Shown: positions 8,516 to 19,411, numbered from the stretch's first letter. The stretch is 64,000 nucleotides of DNA from an uncultured Succinivibrio sp. (GCA_934218695.1 CAKQDA010000005.1:1-64000); one strand, 5' to 3'. Notes: a model not told the origin generated them from the letters alone. Numbers and translations: made by a program.

Positions 8516-10528
8516 ATGAGTGATCAAAATAACAATCAGTCTTTTACTGCAGGTAACGATGGAAAATCACCTGTTATCATTATTGGAGAAAAAAACTCCG
8601 GCAGTTCTCATAAAATCTGCAAAAGCATAGGAAAAATACTTCTTGGTATAGGTTCAGTCATAACCTTTGCAAGAAATCTGGTTTTCAATCTGATTTTTTT
8701 ACTGCTTATTCTGGCCATCAGTTCTGGAATTTATTTTGCAAACAATGCAAAAGACATCGCTCAGAGCACAGCAGTAAATGCTGACGGTTCAATAAAAACA
8801 GTATCACCAGTACTCTACTTTGACCTTTCAGGATCCATTCATGAAATGCCACTGCCTGATAATGAGTATACAAAGTTCACAAAACAATTTGCTGATATTC
8901 TAAACACACCTGAATACAATGATGTTGTTTCAATTGAACAGGCCCTGAATTTAGCATCAGAAGACAAGCGAATTAAATCTATATATTTCAATTTTTCTAA
9001 AACAGACAGAATGCCAATGTCTGTTGCTTCAAGAGTAAAAAATTCTATTCTTGATTTCAAAAAGAAAGCTCCTGGTGTTATGGTAAACGCATATTCGGAT
9101 TCTTACAGTGCATCTTCATATCTTATTGCTACCGCCTGCGACAAGATCATTCTTGATCCTTTAGGAGGCTTTTCATTCAGAGGTTTTTCTGCAACTTCAC
9201 TTTACTTTAAGGATCTATTCAACAGATTTAATCTTTCCCCATTAGTATTCAAAGCTGGAGAATTTAAAAGTGCTGTTGAACCTTTTACCTCAAACAGGAT
9301 GTCAGAGCATGTAAAGGACGAATATAAAAGGATCTTTAACTCTCTTTGGATAAGTTATCTAAAAGATCTCAATTCACGCCCTAACACAGGTACTGTCATC
9401 GGGAATCTCTATGCAGATCCTGACAGCTACATTAAAGCTCTGATAAATTATCAGGGCAGTGAAGCACAGATGTTAAAAAAACTGAACCTTGTTGATGAGC
9501 TTATGTCTGAAGAAGACTTTAATGCCTCGCTAATCAAACTTTACGGACATGGTAAAAGTGGGTTTGTTCCAAAACTAACATCCTACTCAGATTATTTAAC
9601 TTTAGCATCACTATCTGAAAACAAAAATCCCCAAAACGACGACAAGAAGACAACTTCTATTGCCGTTGTCTACGGTATCGGTGATATTGTTGACAGTTCC
9701 GACAATCCTACAGCTTTCACACCTGATAACATCAGAGAAGTTCTTGATAAGATTAGAAATGACAAGTCTGTCGACATCGTACTGCTCTACATAAATTCAG
9801 GCGGCGGATCTGTCGCAGCATCTGAAAAAATCAGAAATATGTTAGTAAACTTCAAAAAGGAAACAGGTAAAACAATAACTGTTTCCATGAACTCTCTTGC
9901 AGCATCTGGTGCCTACTGGATTTCAACTGCCGCAGACTCCGTATATGCTAGTCCAGAGACAATTACAGGATCAATTGGAGTGTTCTCTCTTGGCATTAGT
10001 GCAGACAAACTTTTAAACGAGTATGGAGTTTATGAGGATGGTGTTGAAACCTCAGAACTTGCCAGAAGCTCAATAGCAAGAGAAATGCCTAAATCCCAAA
10101 AGATAGAATATCAGCTGTCTGTTGAATCTATATATAAAAGATTCATAACAATAGTAAGAAAAGCGCATCCCGAGCTTGAAAAAGTTGATTACAGAGATTT
10201 TGCTGAAGGAAAGATATTTACTGTAGCAGAAGCTAAAGAACTTCACCTTATTGATGATATAGATACATTCAACGGTCTGATTGCAACAGCCAAAAAGGAA
10301 ATTGAAAAGGACGGAACTACTATCTGCAGAATAAAACACTTCGTTCCAGACGGAATTGACAGCCAGTTTATCTTAAAAAGAATGCTGACAACGCATATTC
10401 ATGGATTTGTCTCAGATAATACTCTAAAGTTACTTCTTTCTGTATTTGGTTCAGATCCCATCAAAGCAAACAGTAATCAAGGTCCAAAGCTCATGGCTAC
10501 CAGTGCATTCACCTCGATTGAATTGTAA
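8516..10528 (+). CDS. sppA: Signal peptide peptidase SppA, 67K type (protease IV)
   Basis: 670 aa, the long double-domain form. A cytoplasmic N-terminus is followed by one membrane segment (about 55-75), then two ClpP-like S49 domains in the periplasm. The catalytic Lys lies in FKAGEFKSAVEPF (Lys251, in the first repeat) and the Ser in SLAASGAYWIS (Ser464, in the second), equivalent to the Lys209/Ser409 pair of E. coli SppA. It degrades cleaved signal peptides in the inner membrane. Somewhat longer than E. coli SppA (618 aa) because of the N-terminal tail. No terminator follows directly: a group II intron now lies between the stop and the nearest terminator. Confidence 0.95.
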   Translation: MSDQNNNQSFTAGNDGKSPVIIIGEKNSGSSHKICKSIGKILLGIGSVITFARNLVFNLIFLLLILAISSGIYFANNAKDIAQSTAVNADGSIKTVSPVLYFDLSGSIHEMPLPDNEYTKFTKQFADILNTPEYNDVVSIEQALNLASEDKRIKSIYFNFSKTDRMPMSVASRVKNSILDFKKKAPGVMVNAYSDSYSASSYLIATACDKIILDPLGGFSFRGFSATSLYFKDLFNRFNLSPLVFKAGEFKSAVEPFTSNRMSEHVKDEYKRIFNSLWISYLKDLNSRPNTGTVIGNLYADPDSYIKALINYQGSEAQMLKKLNLVDELMSEEDFNASLIKLYGHGKSGFVPKLTSYSDYLTLASLSENKNPQNDDKKTTSIAVVYGIGDIVDSSDNPTAFTPDNIREVLDKIRNDKSVDIVLLYINSGGGSVAASEKIRNMLVNFKKETGKTITVSMNSLAASGAYWISTAADSVYASPETITGSIGVFSLGISADKLLNEYGVYEDGVETSELARSSIAREMPKSQKIEYQLSVESIYKRFITIVRKAHPELEKVDYRDFAEGKIFTVAEAKELHLIDDIDTFNGLIATAKKEIEKDGTTICRIKHFVPDGIDSQFILKRMLTTHIHGFVSDNTLKLLLSVFGSDPIKANSNQGPKLMATSAFTSIEL

Positions 10529-10544
10529 TTTTGACGTATCATCT

Positions 10545-10964
10545 ATCGAATAGGTGGGTGCAAAGCACCACACCTCTCACAGCACCGTACGTGCGGATCC
10601 GCAAAGCGGATCCGCATACGGCGCTACCCAAACAAAAGAGGTGTACAGTTCCACTAACTGTACATCTCAACCGCTACGGTTCTACCGCTGACACGATCTC
10701 CTCAAGTAAGAACTCTATCTTTCACTCCATATATGCACCATCTTTACATATACGTCTCCGTCTAACTACAGGACTTTGCGATGTTTTGCACGCTTATCCA
10801 CCGTAACCTGCCTAAGATGATTTCTGTTCGTCGAACCAGAGTTTTGCTATCCACTTCTTTGAGCTGTTACGTCACCGCAACCACCTTGTTGATTTGCTAA
10901 GGTTTCCCGTTAGCGAGCACCTTCTGGACTTTCACCCTATAGATAATGCTCATGCTGAGCACAC
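10545..10964 (-). mobile_element. Group IIC intron lacking a reverse-transcriptase ORF
   Basis: On the minus strand the element begins GTGTGCTCAGC at 10964 and soon shows GGGTGAAAGTCC (10926-10937), the conserved start of domain I in group IIC introns such as that of Oceanobacillus iheyensis. A CTTACTTGAGGAG segment matches the domain III region of that intron. Domain IV is reduced to a 9-bp hairpin (10642-10664). Domain V (10582-10624) begins GCGCCGTATG and ends CACGTACGGTGC, with the CGC triad used by class C. Domain VI is a GGTG/CACC hairpin with a likely branch-point A at 10551, and the 3' end is TTCGAT at 10545. Total about 420 nt. It follows a terminator T-run, the preferred IIC target. 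Recognised from memory of the consensus, not by a covariance search. Confidence 0.88.
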
Positions 10965-11001
10965 AAAAAATAAGGTTCATACAGCATGAACCTTATTTTT
11001 T
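10965..11001. terminator. Bidirectional terminator between sppA and glgX; insertion target of the intron
   Basis: A perfect 16-bp stem, AAAAAATAAGGTTCAT with ATGAACCTTATTTTTT, and a 5-nt loop. T-runs exist on both strands, so it can end both glgX (minus) and, before the intron arrived, sppA (plus). The intron begins exactly after the minus-strand T-run. Confidence 0.92.
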
Positions 11002-11015
11002 CAGAGTGATTACTA

Positions 11016-13193
11016 CTACCTCACCTTATCTGTTTTCATGTTTCGATTCTGATGTCTTGTCAGAGAATCAAATGATGTACTGATTTCAAGTTTTGAGTGA
11101 CTTGTCAATCTTAGAATAAAGATCTTAAGACAAGGCTTGTTTACAAATATCTTTTGAACTCCATACCTTTCTTTAGCATTAGGAGCTCCTGTAGGATCAG
11201 TAGTATCTAAAACCTCTACCCATTCAGCACCTTCGCGAGGAATTGGGAGCTGAATAATATGCTCTTTGTACTTTTGGTTAAAAATAAAGCACCATGCTTC
11301 TCTTCTGTCATTTCCCTCAGAACCTAAAGTCAGTGTAATTGCATCAGTACCAGGATCATTCCATGAGGCAGAATCCATATTTGTACCGTCGGTCTTAAAC
11401 CAGTGAGCTTCGTACCTTTCATCCTGCAGGTGGAATGTATCTTCTACTAGGGTTAATTCTCTTAACATCTTAGACTGATGTCTTAATGATGTCAGCCTCT
11501 GAATGAAATTTATAAAGTCTTCATTTTCCTTGGTATAGTCCCAGTGATTCCAGCACATTGCATTATCCTGACAATAACCATTGTTATTGCCATGCTGTGT
11601 TTTGGAGAATTCATCTCCCGACAGAATGTGGGGAACCCCCTGAGACAGGAGAACTGTAGCCATTAAATTACGCTTTAGCAGCCATCGTCTTGCCAAAACT
11701 TCGCTGTTGGTTGTAGGCCCTTCTACACCCTGATTAGATGAATAGTTTTCTTCTGTGCCATCATGATTATCCTCATAATTTGCTTCATTATATTTGTGAG
11801 TATAGCTGACCAAATCTTCAAGAGTAAAACCATCATGATAGGTTACATAATTTAAGGAAGCGTTAATGGAACGATCTTCAGATAAAAAAACATCTCTTGA
11901 TCCCATAATTCTCGTTGCAAAATCACCGATTAATCCAGGATCTCCTCTCCAGAAACGTCTCACTGTGTCTCTGAATTTGTCGTTCTGCTCTGACCACCCT
12001 GTAGGAAATTGCCCTAACCTGTAACCATTTGGACCTAAATCCCAGGGTTCTGCAATCATGATTGACTGTGCCAGTCTGTCAATGCAGAAGCAGGACTTCA
12101 AAAATGCACAATCCCTGTCGAATTCATGGAAGATCCCCTTGTGGCTTTCTCTGCAGACTGTAACTCCCAAATCAAATCTGAAACCGTCAACCTGCATCCA
12201 TTTTGTCCAGTGGATTAAAGAATCCAGTATCAGATTTAAAGTAGGTCTTGCCTGTGCATTTACTGTGTTACCACATCCTGTTACATCATAGAAAGAAGAG
12301 AAATCCTTTTTGCCGTTTTCATCCTCTTTAAATGTATAGTAGTTTTGTGCATCCAAACCTTTAAGACTCAGAACAGGACCACCTTTTCCGCCCTCACCTG
12401 TATGATTAAATACCACATCAAGAATTACTGCAATTCCGTTTCTGTGCAGCTCTCTGACCATTGTTCTAAACTCGTCGGCACACTTTAGCGGCTCAACAGC
12501 ATATCTAGGATCTGGTGCCATAAAACTTACTGGATTGTACCCCCAGTAATTTACAAGACCATGTTTTATAAGATGAGGTTCACTCATAAAAGCTGCAATC
12601 GGATTTAACTGAATGGCTGTTATACCCAGTCTCTTTAAATGAGAGATCACACTTTCATGGCAGACGCCTAAATATTTTCCTCGCAAAGATTGCGGAACTT
12701 TTTCGTTTAATTGAGTCAGACCTTTCACATTAGCTTCGTAGACAATAAGATTGTCTCTTCCGAATTGAGGTTTTGTAACCCCTTGCCAGTCAAAGGTTCT
12801 GTCGATGACTACCGCTTTTGGAATGAAATTGGAATTGTCATTTAAGTAGCGCTGCTGATTATATGTGTAAGGCTTGTTTATTGCTTTTGCATACGGATCG
12901 ACTAAAAGCTGACCTTTTTTAAAAAATAATCCTTTATCGGGATCATATTCACCTTCAGCTTCTATTGCATACAGATCACCAACCCCAACATTAGGAATGA
13001 ACCCATACCAGTTATTTCCTATCTTATCAGTAAGTCTTACTTTATAACGTTCTTTTTCATCGTGATCATAGATGTGCACGATTACCGATTCAGCCTTTGG
13101 AGACCAAACAGAAAAATAACATCCGTCCTGAGCTATCGAAGCTCCTAAAGGCACTAACCTGAAATCTATATTTGATGGTAACTTTCTTAGCAT
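11016..13193 (-). CDS. glgX: Glycogen debranching enzyme (GH13, GlgX/isoamylase type)
   Basis: Hydrolyses alpha-1,6 branches of glycogen or phosphorylase limit dextrin. An N-terminal CBM48-like domain (about 10-120) precedes a GH13 barrel. Region I is DVVFNHTGEG. DGFRFDLGV carries the nucleophile Asp, MIAEPWDLG the acid/base Glu and VTYHDGFTLEDLVSY the third Asp. The length of 725 aa is somewhat above E. coli GlgX (657 aa). A GTG start at 13223 is possible, but AAGG eight bases before ATG 13193 supports MLRKLPSNIDF as the start. A terminator separates it from glgB upstream, so it probably has its own promoter. Confidence 0.93.
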   Translation of the reverse strand: MLRKLPSNIDFRLVPLGASIAQDGCYFSVWSPKAESVIVHIYDHDEKERYKVRLTDKIGNNWYGFIPNVGVGDLYAIEAEGEYDPDKGLFFKKGQLLVDPYAKAINKPYTYNQQRYLNDNSNFIPKAVVIDRTFDWQGVTKPQFGRDNLIVYEANVKGLTQLNEKVPQSLRGKYLGVCHESVISHLKRLGITAIQLNPIAAFMSEPHLIKHGLVNYWGYNPVSFMAPDPRYAVEPLKCADEFRTMVRELHRNGIAVILDVVFNHTGEGGKGGPVLSLKGLDAQNYYTFKEDENGKKDFSSFYDVTGCGNTVNAQARPTLNLILDSLIHWTKWMQVDGFRFDLGVTVCRESHKGIFHEFDRDCAFLKSCFCIDRLAQSIMIAEPWDLGPNGYRLGQFPTGWSEQNDKFRDTVRRFWRGDPGLIGDFATRIMGSRDVFLSEDRSINASLNYVTYHDGFTLEDLVSYTHKYNEANYEDNHDGTEENYSSNQGVEGPTTNSEVLARRWLLKRNLMATVLLSQGVPHILSGDEFSKTQHGNNNGYCQDNAMCWNHWDYTKENEDFINFIQRLTSLRHQSKMLRELTLVEDTFHLQDERYEAHWFKTDGTNMDSASWNDPGTDAITLTLGSEGNDRREAWCFIFNQKYKEHIIQLPIPREGAEWVEVLDTTDPTGAPNAKERYGVQKIFVNKPCLKIFILRLTSHSKLEISTSFDSLTRHQNRNMKTDKVR

Positions 13194-13307
13194 ATGACTA
13201 ACCTTAATTATTATTATTTTCACTAGGTATCATTTATTCTTATGTTTAATATTTTATTGGACACAATCGTGATTATTGTTTAATAAATTTTAAAGATGTG
13301 ACGGGTA

Positions 13308-13338
13308 CAAAAAAAGGCCTCCTAAAAATAGGAAGCCT
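13308..13338 (-). terminator. Rho-independent terminator after glgB
   Basis: Read on the minus strand, AGGCTTCCT and AGGAGGCCT form a 9-bp stem with one mismatch and a 6-nt loop, followed by seven T. It separates the malQ-glgB transcript from glgX. Confidence 0.85.
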
Positions 13339-13355
13339 CTCAAAATTTTTAAAAA

Positions 13356-15533
13356 TTAATCTGATATCTTTTTAACAAAGATTGTTGCTAAAGGAGGCAG
13401 ATCAAGAACAATTGAATGATAGTTGTTCTGGTATGAAATATTTGAAGCTACAATTTCATCAGAACCTGTACCATATCCACTTCCCCAGTATTTCTTGTCA
13501 TCAGTATTCAGAATAACCTTATATGTGCCTGGTGTAGGTACACCTAAACGGTAAGCAACATAAGGCACTGGTGTAAAGTTGGATACAGCCATAATGCATT
13601 CACCGTCATCACCAGATCTTAACATTGCAAAGATACTGTGCTCAGAATCATTTACATCAAGCCATCTGAATGCCTCAGGGTCATAATCTCTCTTCCATAA
13701 AGCAGGTTCTTTCTTATACATTTCGTTAAGATCCTGAACCAGTTTCTGAATTCCCTGATGCTTTGGATATTTCAGTAACCACCAGTCTAGCTGAGCATTG
13801 TCATTCCACTCTGATCCCTGGCCAAACTCTGAGCCCATGAAGTTTAATTTCTTTCCTGGGTGAGCATACTGATAACCTAAATAAGATCTTAAGTTTGCAG
13901 CCTGCTGCCACTCGTCACCAGGCATCTTATAAAGGAGTGAGTGCTTGCCATGAGTTACCTCATCATGAGAAATAGACAGGATGAAGTTTTCATTGTAGGC
14001 ATAAATCATTGAGAATGACATCTCACCGTGGTGATATTTACGGAAAAATGGATCTGTCTGAATGTACTCAAGAGAATCATGCATCCAACCCATATTCCAC
14101 TTGAAGTTAAAGCCTAAACCACCAGTAGAGGTAGGACGAGAAACACCTGTGAATGCTGTAGACTCTTCAGCAATAGTTACAGCATTTGGATGCTTTCTGT
14201 TAACCTCTTCATTAAACCACTTTAGGAAGCTTACAGCTTCATAGTTGATATTGCCACCATCAACATTTGGTATCCACTCACCTTCTTTACGTGAATAATC
14301 CCAATAAAGCATCGAAGCTACAGCATCAACGCGCAGTCCGTCAATATGGTACAAATCTAACCAAATTAAAGCGGATGCAATCAAGAATCTTCTGACTGTA
14401 TCTCGACCGAAATCATAAATTAGAGAATTCCAGTCAGGATGCCATCCTCGTCTAGGATCTTCATACTCATATACGCAGGTACCGTCAAACTTTGCCAGAC
14501 CAAAAGCATCAGTTGGGAAGTGAGCAGGAACCCAGTCCAAAATAATACCAATACCATTTTGGTGGAAAGTATCAACAAAATACTTAAAATCATCAATAGA
14601 GCCAAATCTGGAGGTAGGAGCAAACAGACCGGTTGGCTGATAACCCCATGATCCTGAGAAAGGATGCTCCATGATAGGCATTAACTCGATATGGGTGTAC
14701 CCCATATTCTTAACATAATCCAAAAGCTCTACTGCAAGTTCGCGATATGTTAATGGCTGACCATTTTCATTCTTCTTCCATGATCCCATGTGCAATTCAT
14801 AAATGGACATTGGTCTTTCAAGCTTGTTACCAAGCTGAGACTTCTGCCATTCAGCATCATGCCATGTATAGGTTCTCTGATCTGAAATGATTGAAGCGAA
14901 TGAAGGATACTGCTCATGATAGAAACCAACAGGATCAGCTTTATGAGGAAGACGGTTTCCAAAAGGATCTTTGATCTCATACTTATAACGAAGACCTGCT
15001 CCAAGACCAGGAACAAACAGTACCCAGTGACCTAACAGACTCTTTGCCATTGGTAAGCGGCGACCATCCCAGAAGTTAAAGTCTCCAATTACACTGACTG
15101 CAGTTGCTGAAGGAGCATATACGGCAAATTTAGTTCCCTTTACCTTGACTCCGTCGACTTCCACCTCAATCAGCTGAGCACCTAAAGTCTTATAAATATT
15201 GGCAGGTTCCTCATTCATGGTGCTAAGACCAAAGAATGCCTCGTCTCTGAACTGATATGGATCGATAACTTCAACTACTGCATCCTGGTAGGTAACCTTG
15301 AATAGGTAGTGGAATGGCTTATCAACATTAACTTTCTCTTCAAAAAGGCCATCTGGGTGAACCAAGGTCAAATCACAGATGTGTTTTGCTCCATCAATAG
15401 ATCGAACTTCAACACTTTTTGCACTAGGAAGCCAAGCTCTTAACAAAAAACCACTTTCACCATCAACCTTCTGTAAACCTAGAGTTTCGAAAGGCTTTCC
15501 TATTCTTGCATTATTAAAATCATCGATCAGCAT
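13356..15533 (-). CDS. glgB: 1,4-alpha-glucan branching enzyme
   Basis: Transfers alpha-1,4 chains to form alpha-1,6 branches in glycogen. 725 aa, close to E. coli GlgB (728 aa). Two N-terminal CBM48/beta-sandwich domains (about 20-110 and 130-225) precede the GH13 barrel. DGLRVDAVASMLYWDYSR holds the nucleophile Asp403, TIAEEST the acid/base Glu456, and ISHDEVTHGK the third Asp. The C-terminal all-beta domain is complete. TAGGAGGACAGC gives a strong ribosome site; malQ ends 17 bp upstream, so the two are one transcription unit. Confidence 0.97.
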   Translation of the reverse strand: MLIDDFNNARIGKPFETLGLQKVDGESGFLLRAWLPSAKSVEVRSIDGAKHICDLTLVHPDGLFEEKVNVDKPFHYLFKVTYQDAVVEVIDPYQFRDEAFFGLSTMNEEPANIYKTLGAQLIEVEVDGVKVKGTKFAVYAPSATAVSVIGDFNFWDGRRLPMAKSLLGHWVLFVPGLGAGLRYKYEIKDPFGNRLPHKADPVGFYHEQYPSFASIISDQRTYTWHDAEWQKSQLGNKLERPMSIYELHMGSWKKNENGQPLTYRELAVELLDYVKNMGYTHIELMPIMEHPFSGSWGYQPTGLFAPTSRFGSIDDFKYFVDTFHQNGIGIILDWVPAHFPTDAFGLAKFDGTCVYEYEDPRRGWHPDWNSLIYDFGRDTVRRFLIASALIWLDLYHIDGLRVDAVASMLYWDYSRKEGEWIPNVDGGNINYEAVSFLKWFNEEVNRKHPNAVTIAEESTAFTGVSRPTSTGGLGFNFKWNMGWMHDSLEYIQTDPFFRKYHHGEMSFSMIYAYNENFILSISHDEVTHGKHSLLYKMPGDEWQQAANLRSYLGYQYAHPGKKLNFMGSEFGQGSEWNDNAQLDWWLLKYPKHQGIQKLVQDLNEMYKKEPALWKRDYDPEAFRWLDVNDSEHSIFAMLRSGDDGECIMAVSNFTPVPYVAYRLGVPTPGTYKVILNTDDKKYWGSGYGTGSDEIVASNISYQNNYHSIVLDLPPLATIFVKKISD

Positions 15534-15550
15534 AAAGCTGTCCTCCTAGT

Positions 15551-17752
15551 TTATTCTCTAGCCAGGGTCATTAACTTTGTCATATCCTTTACGTGCTGAT
15601 TTGCAAATATATCTTCAAGATCAGCATTCAGCTTACGACGCCAATTTGGGTACTCTAGATATGTACCTGGAACGTTTACAGGCTTGTCAACGCCAATCCA
15701 ATCTTCGATCTGAGAGCTGAATAAAGAGCTTGATCCTGTACACATATGAATCTGTAAAGCTGTTGCCAGCTCTTCATTCATTACAGACTCTTTTGCATTA
15801 CGTGTGTACGAATCAGAAATTGAGCCAAGTCCGTGTAAACTGTCTAAAATTCTCTGTTTAGATTCTTCTCTTGCAGCTCTTAAATCATCGGCTTCTTTCT
15901 GGGTGTAAATGCCTAATTTAATGCCCAGATCTAAATCTAAACATCCCCACCAGCCAACTAATGTAGGCATATCGTGAGTTGTCAGTGCAGACATTGCCTG
16001 ACTGATATAATCACGAGGTGCGATATAACCGCCATCCTGTGCTTTTTCATCAAAGAAGATCTTGTAAGAGAATGCACCTACCTTGCGTAAAGCCTTAGTC
16101 AGCTCTACAGGAATGGTACCAAGATCCTCTGTAATTACCAAACACTTGTTGCGGTGCGACTCTAAAGCAATGATACCTAAAAGATCATGCATATCATAGT
16201 GTACATATGCTCCAGTTGAAGCTGGCTCACAAGTTTTAGTAATCCACAGTCTGAAAAGACCTGCAGCATGATCGATTCTGATTGCGCCACATGACTCCAT
16301 GTTTGCTCTGTACATTGCAATCATAGGCCTGTATGCACATGCTTTAAGTGCACTAGGAGCCATTGGAGCTAATCCCCAGTTCTGACCTAGAGGTCCTAGA
16401 GGGTCAGGAGGAGCACCGATTGAACCTTTTGTTCTGAATACATTGTCAACATCAGCCCAAACGTCACAACTCTGCTTTGCTACGCCAACTGCCAAATCTC
16501 TGTATGTACCAATCATCATACCGTCGTTCTTAGCAGAACTATACGCATCAGCTAACTGCTCATAAGCCAGGAACTGTAAATAGCAGTTGAACATAACATC
16601 TTGATGATGTTCCTTCTTCCATGACTCAACAAAAGTTGAATGTATGTCCTGATACTCTTTAGGGAACTTTTCCCAAGAATATGCATCTATTCCCTGGCCA
16701 TAGAAATAATGCTGCATTGCTTCATATGTTGCAAAATTAATAAGATTATCACCACCTCTTTCAATAAATTCATTGAACTTATTGCCACGTGATGTTCTCT
16801 TGTCATCAACTTTCACATTGTCGAAAATCAGACGTAATACCTGAAGTTTAGCCTCAATTACGCCACGATAGTCTACATACTCTTTATCTCTTAGAACTCG
16901 CAGTTTCTGCTGGAATTTTTCTGAATTAATAAGATCAAGAGCTTCTTTGCAGTGAGCTAATTCTGGAACTGAGTTTACAGAAATATAAACTATGTTTACC
17001 CAGTTTCTGGAAGATGGTGAGTAAGGACTTACAGCTGATTCGTCAGGAATAGCTGGGTAACCTGCATGCATAGGATTTAAACCCACGAACTGGCCACCGC
17101 ACTTGTGAACTCCGAGCAATAGCTGTTTTAGATCGGCAAAATCACCAATACCCCAATTATTTCTTGAACGTACTGAATATAGCTGTGAGCTTACACCCCA
17201 GACTTTCTTGCCATTTATAATCGGATCAGGTGTATAAACCTTTAAAGGAGTGATAATCAAAGACATCGGAATAGACTTCAGTGTCTTGCCCTTTGACTTA
17301 ACAACAACAGAACACTCATGATAACCATAAGGCAAATCAGAAATTATAAAATATCTGCGAACATCATATACTGTTCCATTGATATTTTTAAAATCAGCAA
17401 TTTCTACCTGCTCTAAAGGTAATTCCCTGTTGATTACACGACCATCTTCAAGTTTTATTGAAACAGACAGAATGGCATCTTCATCATCACCAAACAACTC
17501 TGGAGTTCTGATGTAAAACTGCTTTAAATCTTCATCATTAATAATCAAAACAGGATCAAGAACATTCTTAAAGGGTTCTATCTCTTCTTTATCTAAGATT
17601 TCCTGTAAGGCTTTATCGTCATTTACAGGGTAACCTAAAATTTCAAGAGCAGTTTTTCTGCTCTCATCTGAAATTTTTACGAGCTTATGAGTTGCATCAA
17701 GATAATCTCGTGCAATGCCTTTTTTGTCAGCTAATAATTGAATGTCTATCAT
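15551..17752 (-). CDS. malQ: 4-alpha-glucanotransferase (amylomaltase)
   Basis: GH77 enzyme of 733 aa that disproportionates maltodextrins, releasing glucose and longer chains. AIRIDHAAGLFRLW holds the nucleophile Asp, VITEDLGTIP the acid/base Glu, and TTHDMPTLVGWW the third Asp; YSVRSRNNWGIGDFADL is the usual substrate-binding entry. An N-terminal extension of about 170 residues is of the type found in long proteobacterial MalQ (E. coli 694 aa). First gene of a malQ-glgB unit. A CRP-like half-perfect site lies about 80 bases upstream. The ribosome site (ACGGT) is weak. Confidence 0.95.
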   Translation of the reverse strand: MIDIQLLADKKGIARDYLDATHKLVKISDESRKTALEILGYPVNDDKALQEILDKEEIEPFKNVLDPVLIINDEDLKQFYIRTPELFGDDEDAILSVSIKLEDGRVINRELPLEQVEIADFKNINGTVYDVRRYFIISDLPYGYHECSVVVKSKGKTLKSIPMSLIITPLKVYTPDPIINGKKVWGVSSQLYSVRSRNNWGIGDFADLKQLLLGVHKCGGQFVGLNPMHAGYPAIPDESAVSPYSPSSRNWVNIVYISVNSVPELAHCKEALDLINSEKFQQKLRVLRDKEYVDYRGVIEAKLQVLRLIFDNVKVDDKRTSRGNKFNEFIERGGDNLINFATYEAMQHYFYGQGIDAYSWEKFPKEYQDIHSTFVESWKKEHHQDVMFNCYLQFLAYEQLADAYSSAKNDGMMIGTYRDLAVGVAKQSCDVWADVDNVFRTKGSIGAPPDPLGPLGQNWGLAPMAPSALKACAYRPMIAMYRANMESCGAIRIDHAAGLFRLWITKTCEPASTGAYVHYDMHDLLGIIALESHRNKCLVITEDLGTIPVELTKALRKVGAFSYKIFFDEKAQDGGYIAPRDYISQAMSALTTHDMPTLVGWWGCLDLDLGIKLGIYTQKEADDLRAAREESKQRILDSLHGLGSISDSYTRNAKESVMNEELATALQIHMCTGSSSLFSSQIEDWIGVDKPVNVPGTYLEYPNWRRKLNADLEDIFANQHVKDMTKLMTLARE

Positions 17753-17825
17753 GAGTATACCGTATTATTAAAAATTCCTTTCCTGAAAGGATAAAGCTCA
17801 ATTCAGGAAATATTAATTTATCAAA

Positions 17826-17841
17826 TGTGATTATAGTCATT
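17826..17841. promoter_or_regulatory. Possible CRP-binding site upstream of malQ
   Basis: TGTGATTATAGTCATT matches TGTGA-N6-TCACA at 8 of 10 positions (first half perfect). It lies 74-89 bases before malQ, a reasonable activator position for a maltodextrin gene. Whether this organism uses CRP here is unknown. Confidence 0.35.
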
Positions 17842-17890
17842 AATAATACTCAATCCCTATGTTCCATGCCAAAAAATTGAATTGTTATAG

Positions 17891-17912
17891 CAAATTTTTG
17901 TTGAAAAATTTG
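17891..17912. repeat. Inverted repeat in the malQ-gapA spacer
   Basis: CAAATTTTT and AAAAATTTG are perfect 9-base arms around a 4-base centre. It could be an operator, or a chance product of AT-rich sequence. Confidence 0.3.
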
Positions 17913-18302
17913 AGCAATGCTAAATTTTGAGAAAGAAAATGAATAAGTTTCCAATTGTGCATTGACGTAAACAAAAGTGTAAAAAATTTTGATTTTAAGT
18001 CTAAATGGCTAATCAATGCATTATTCAGGACCTGAAAAATGATCTGCTTTGAAATAAAAAAGTTATAGAAAATTAGAGAAAACGAAATTTTTTTTCATTT
18101 TTATGTAAACGTTTAAAACTCTTTTTTATTCTTTATATTCAAAATGTTATTTATTTTAAATATATTTAATAGACTGAACATATAAATTTTTAACACCAAA
18201 ATAATAAAAAATATGTTTAAAAAAAACAAACAATCGTCTAAACTAATTGCGCTTTTTAGTTAAAGCTACTTTTATAAAAGTGATCGGTTATAGTGCTCAA
18301 TC

Positions 18303-18330
18303 TTGACAAAACCGAGAATTAGAGTATCTT
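18303..18330 (+). promoter_or_regulatory. Sigma70 promoter of gapA
   Basis: A perfect -35 TTGACA (18303-18308), a 16-base spacer and -10 TATCTT (18325-18330). Transcription would begin near 18337, giving a leader of about 40 bases before gapA. Confidence 0.7.
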
Positions 18331-18360
18331 TTAACTGTTTTAATTTTTGTCAATTGTTAA

Positions 18361-19389
<1,029 letters not shown>

Positions 19390-19411
19390 TCTTTGCTAGA
19401 TAATTTCTAAG

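Noticed and set aside
10531..10806. 91-aa plus-strand open frame after sppA
   Set aside because: It lies entirely inside the group IIC intron on the opposite strand, overlaps domains III-VI, and has no ribosome site or protein-like composition.
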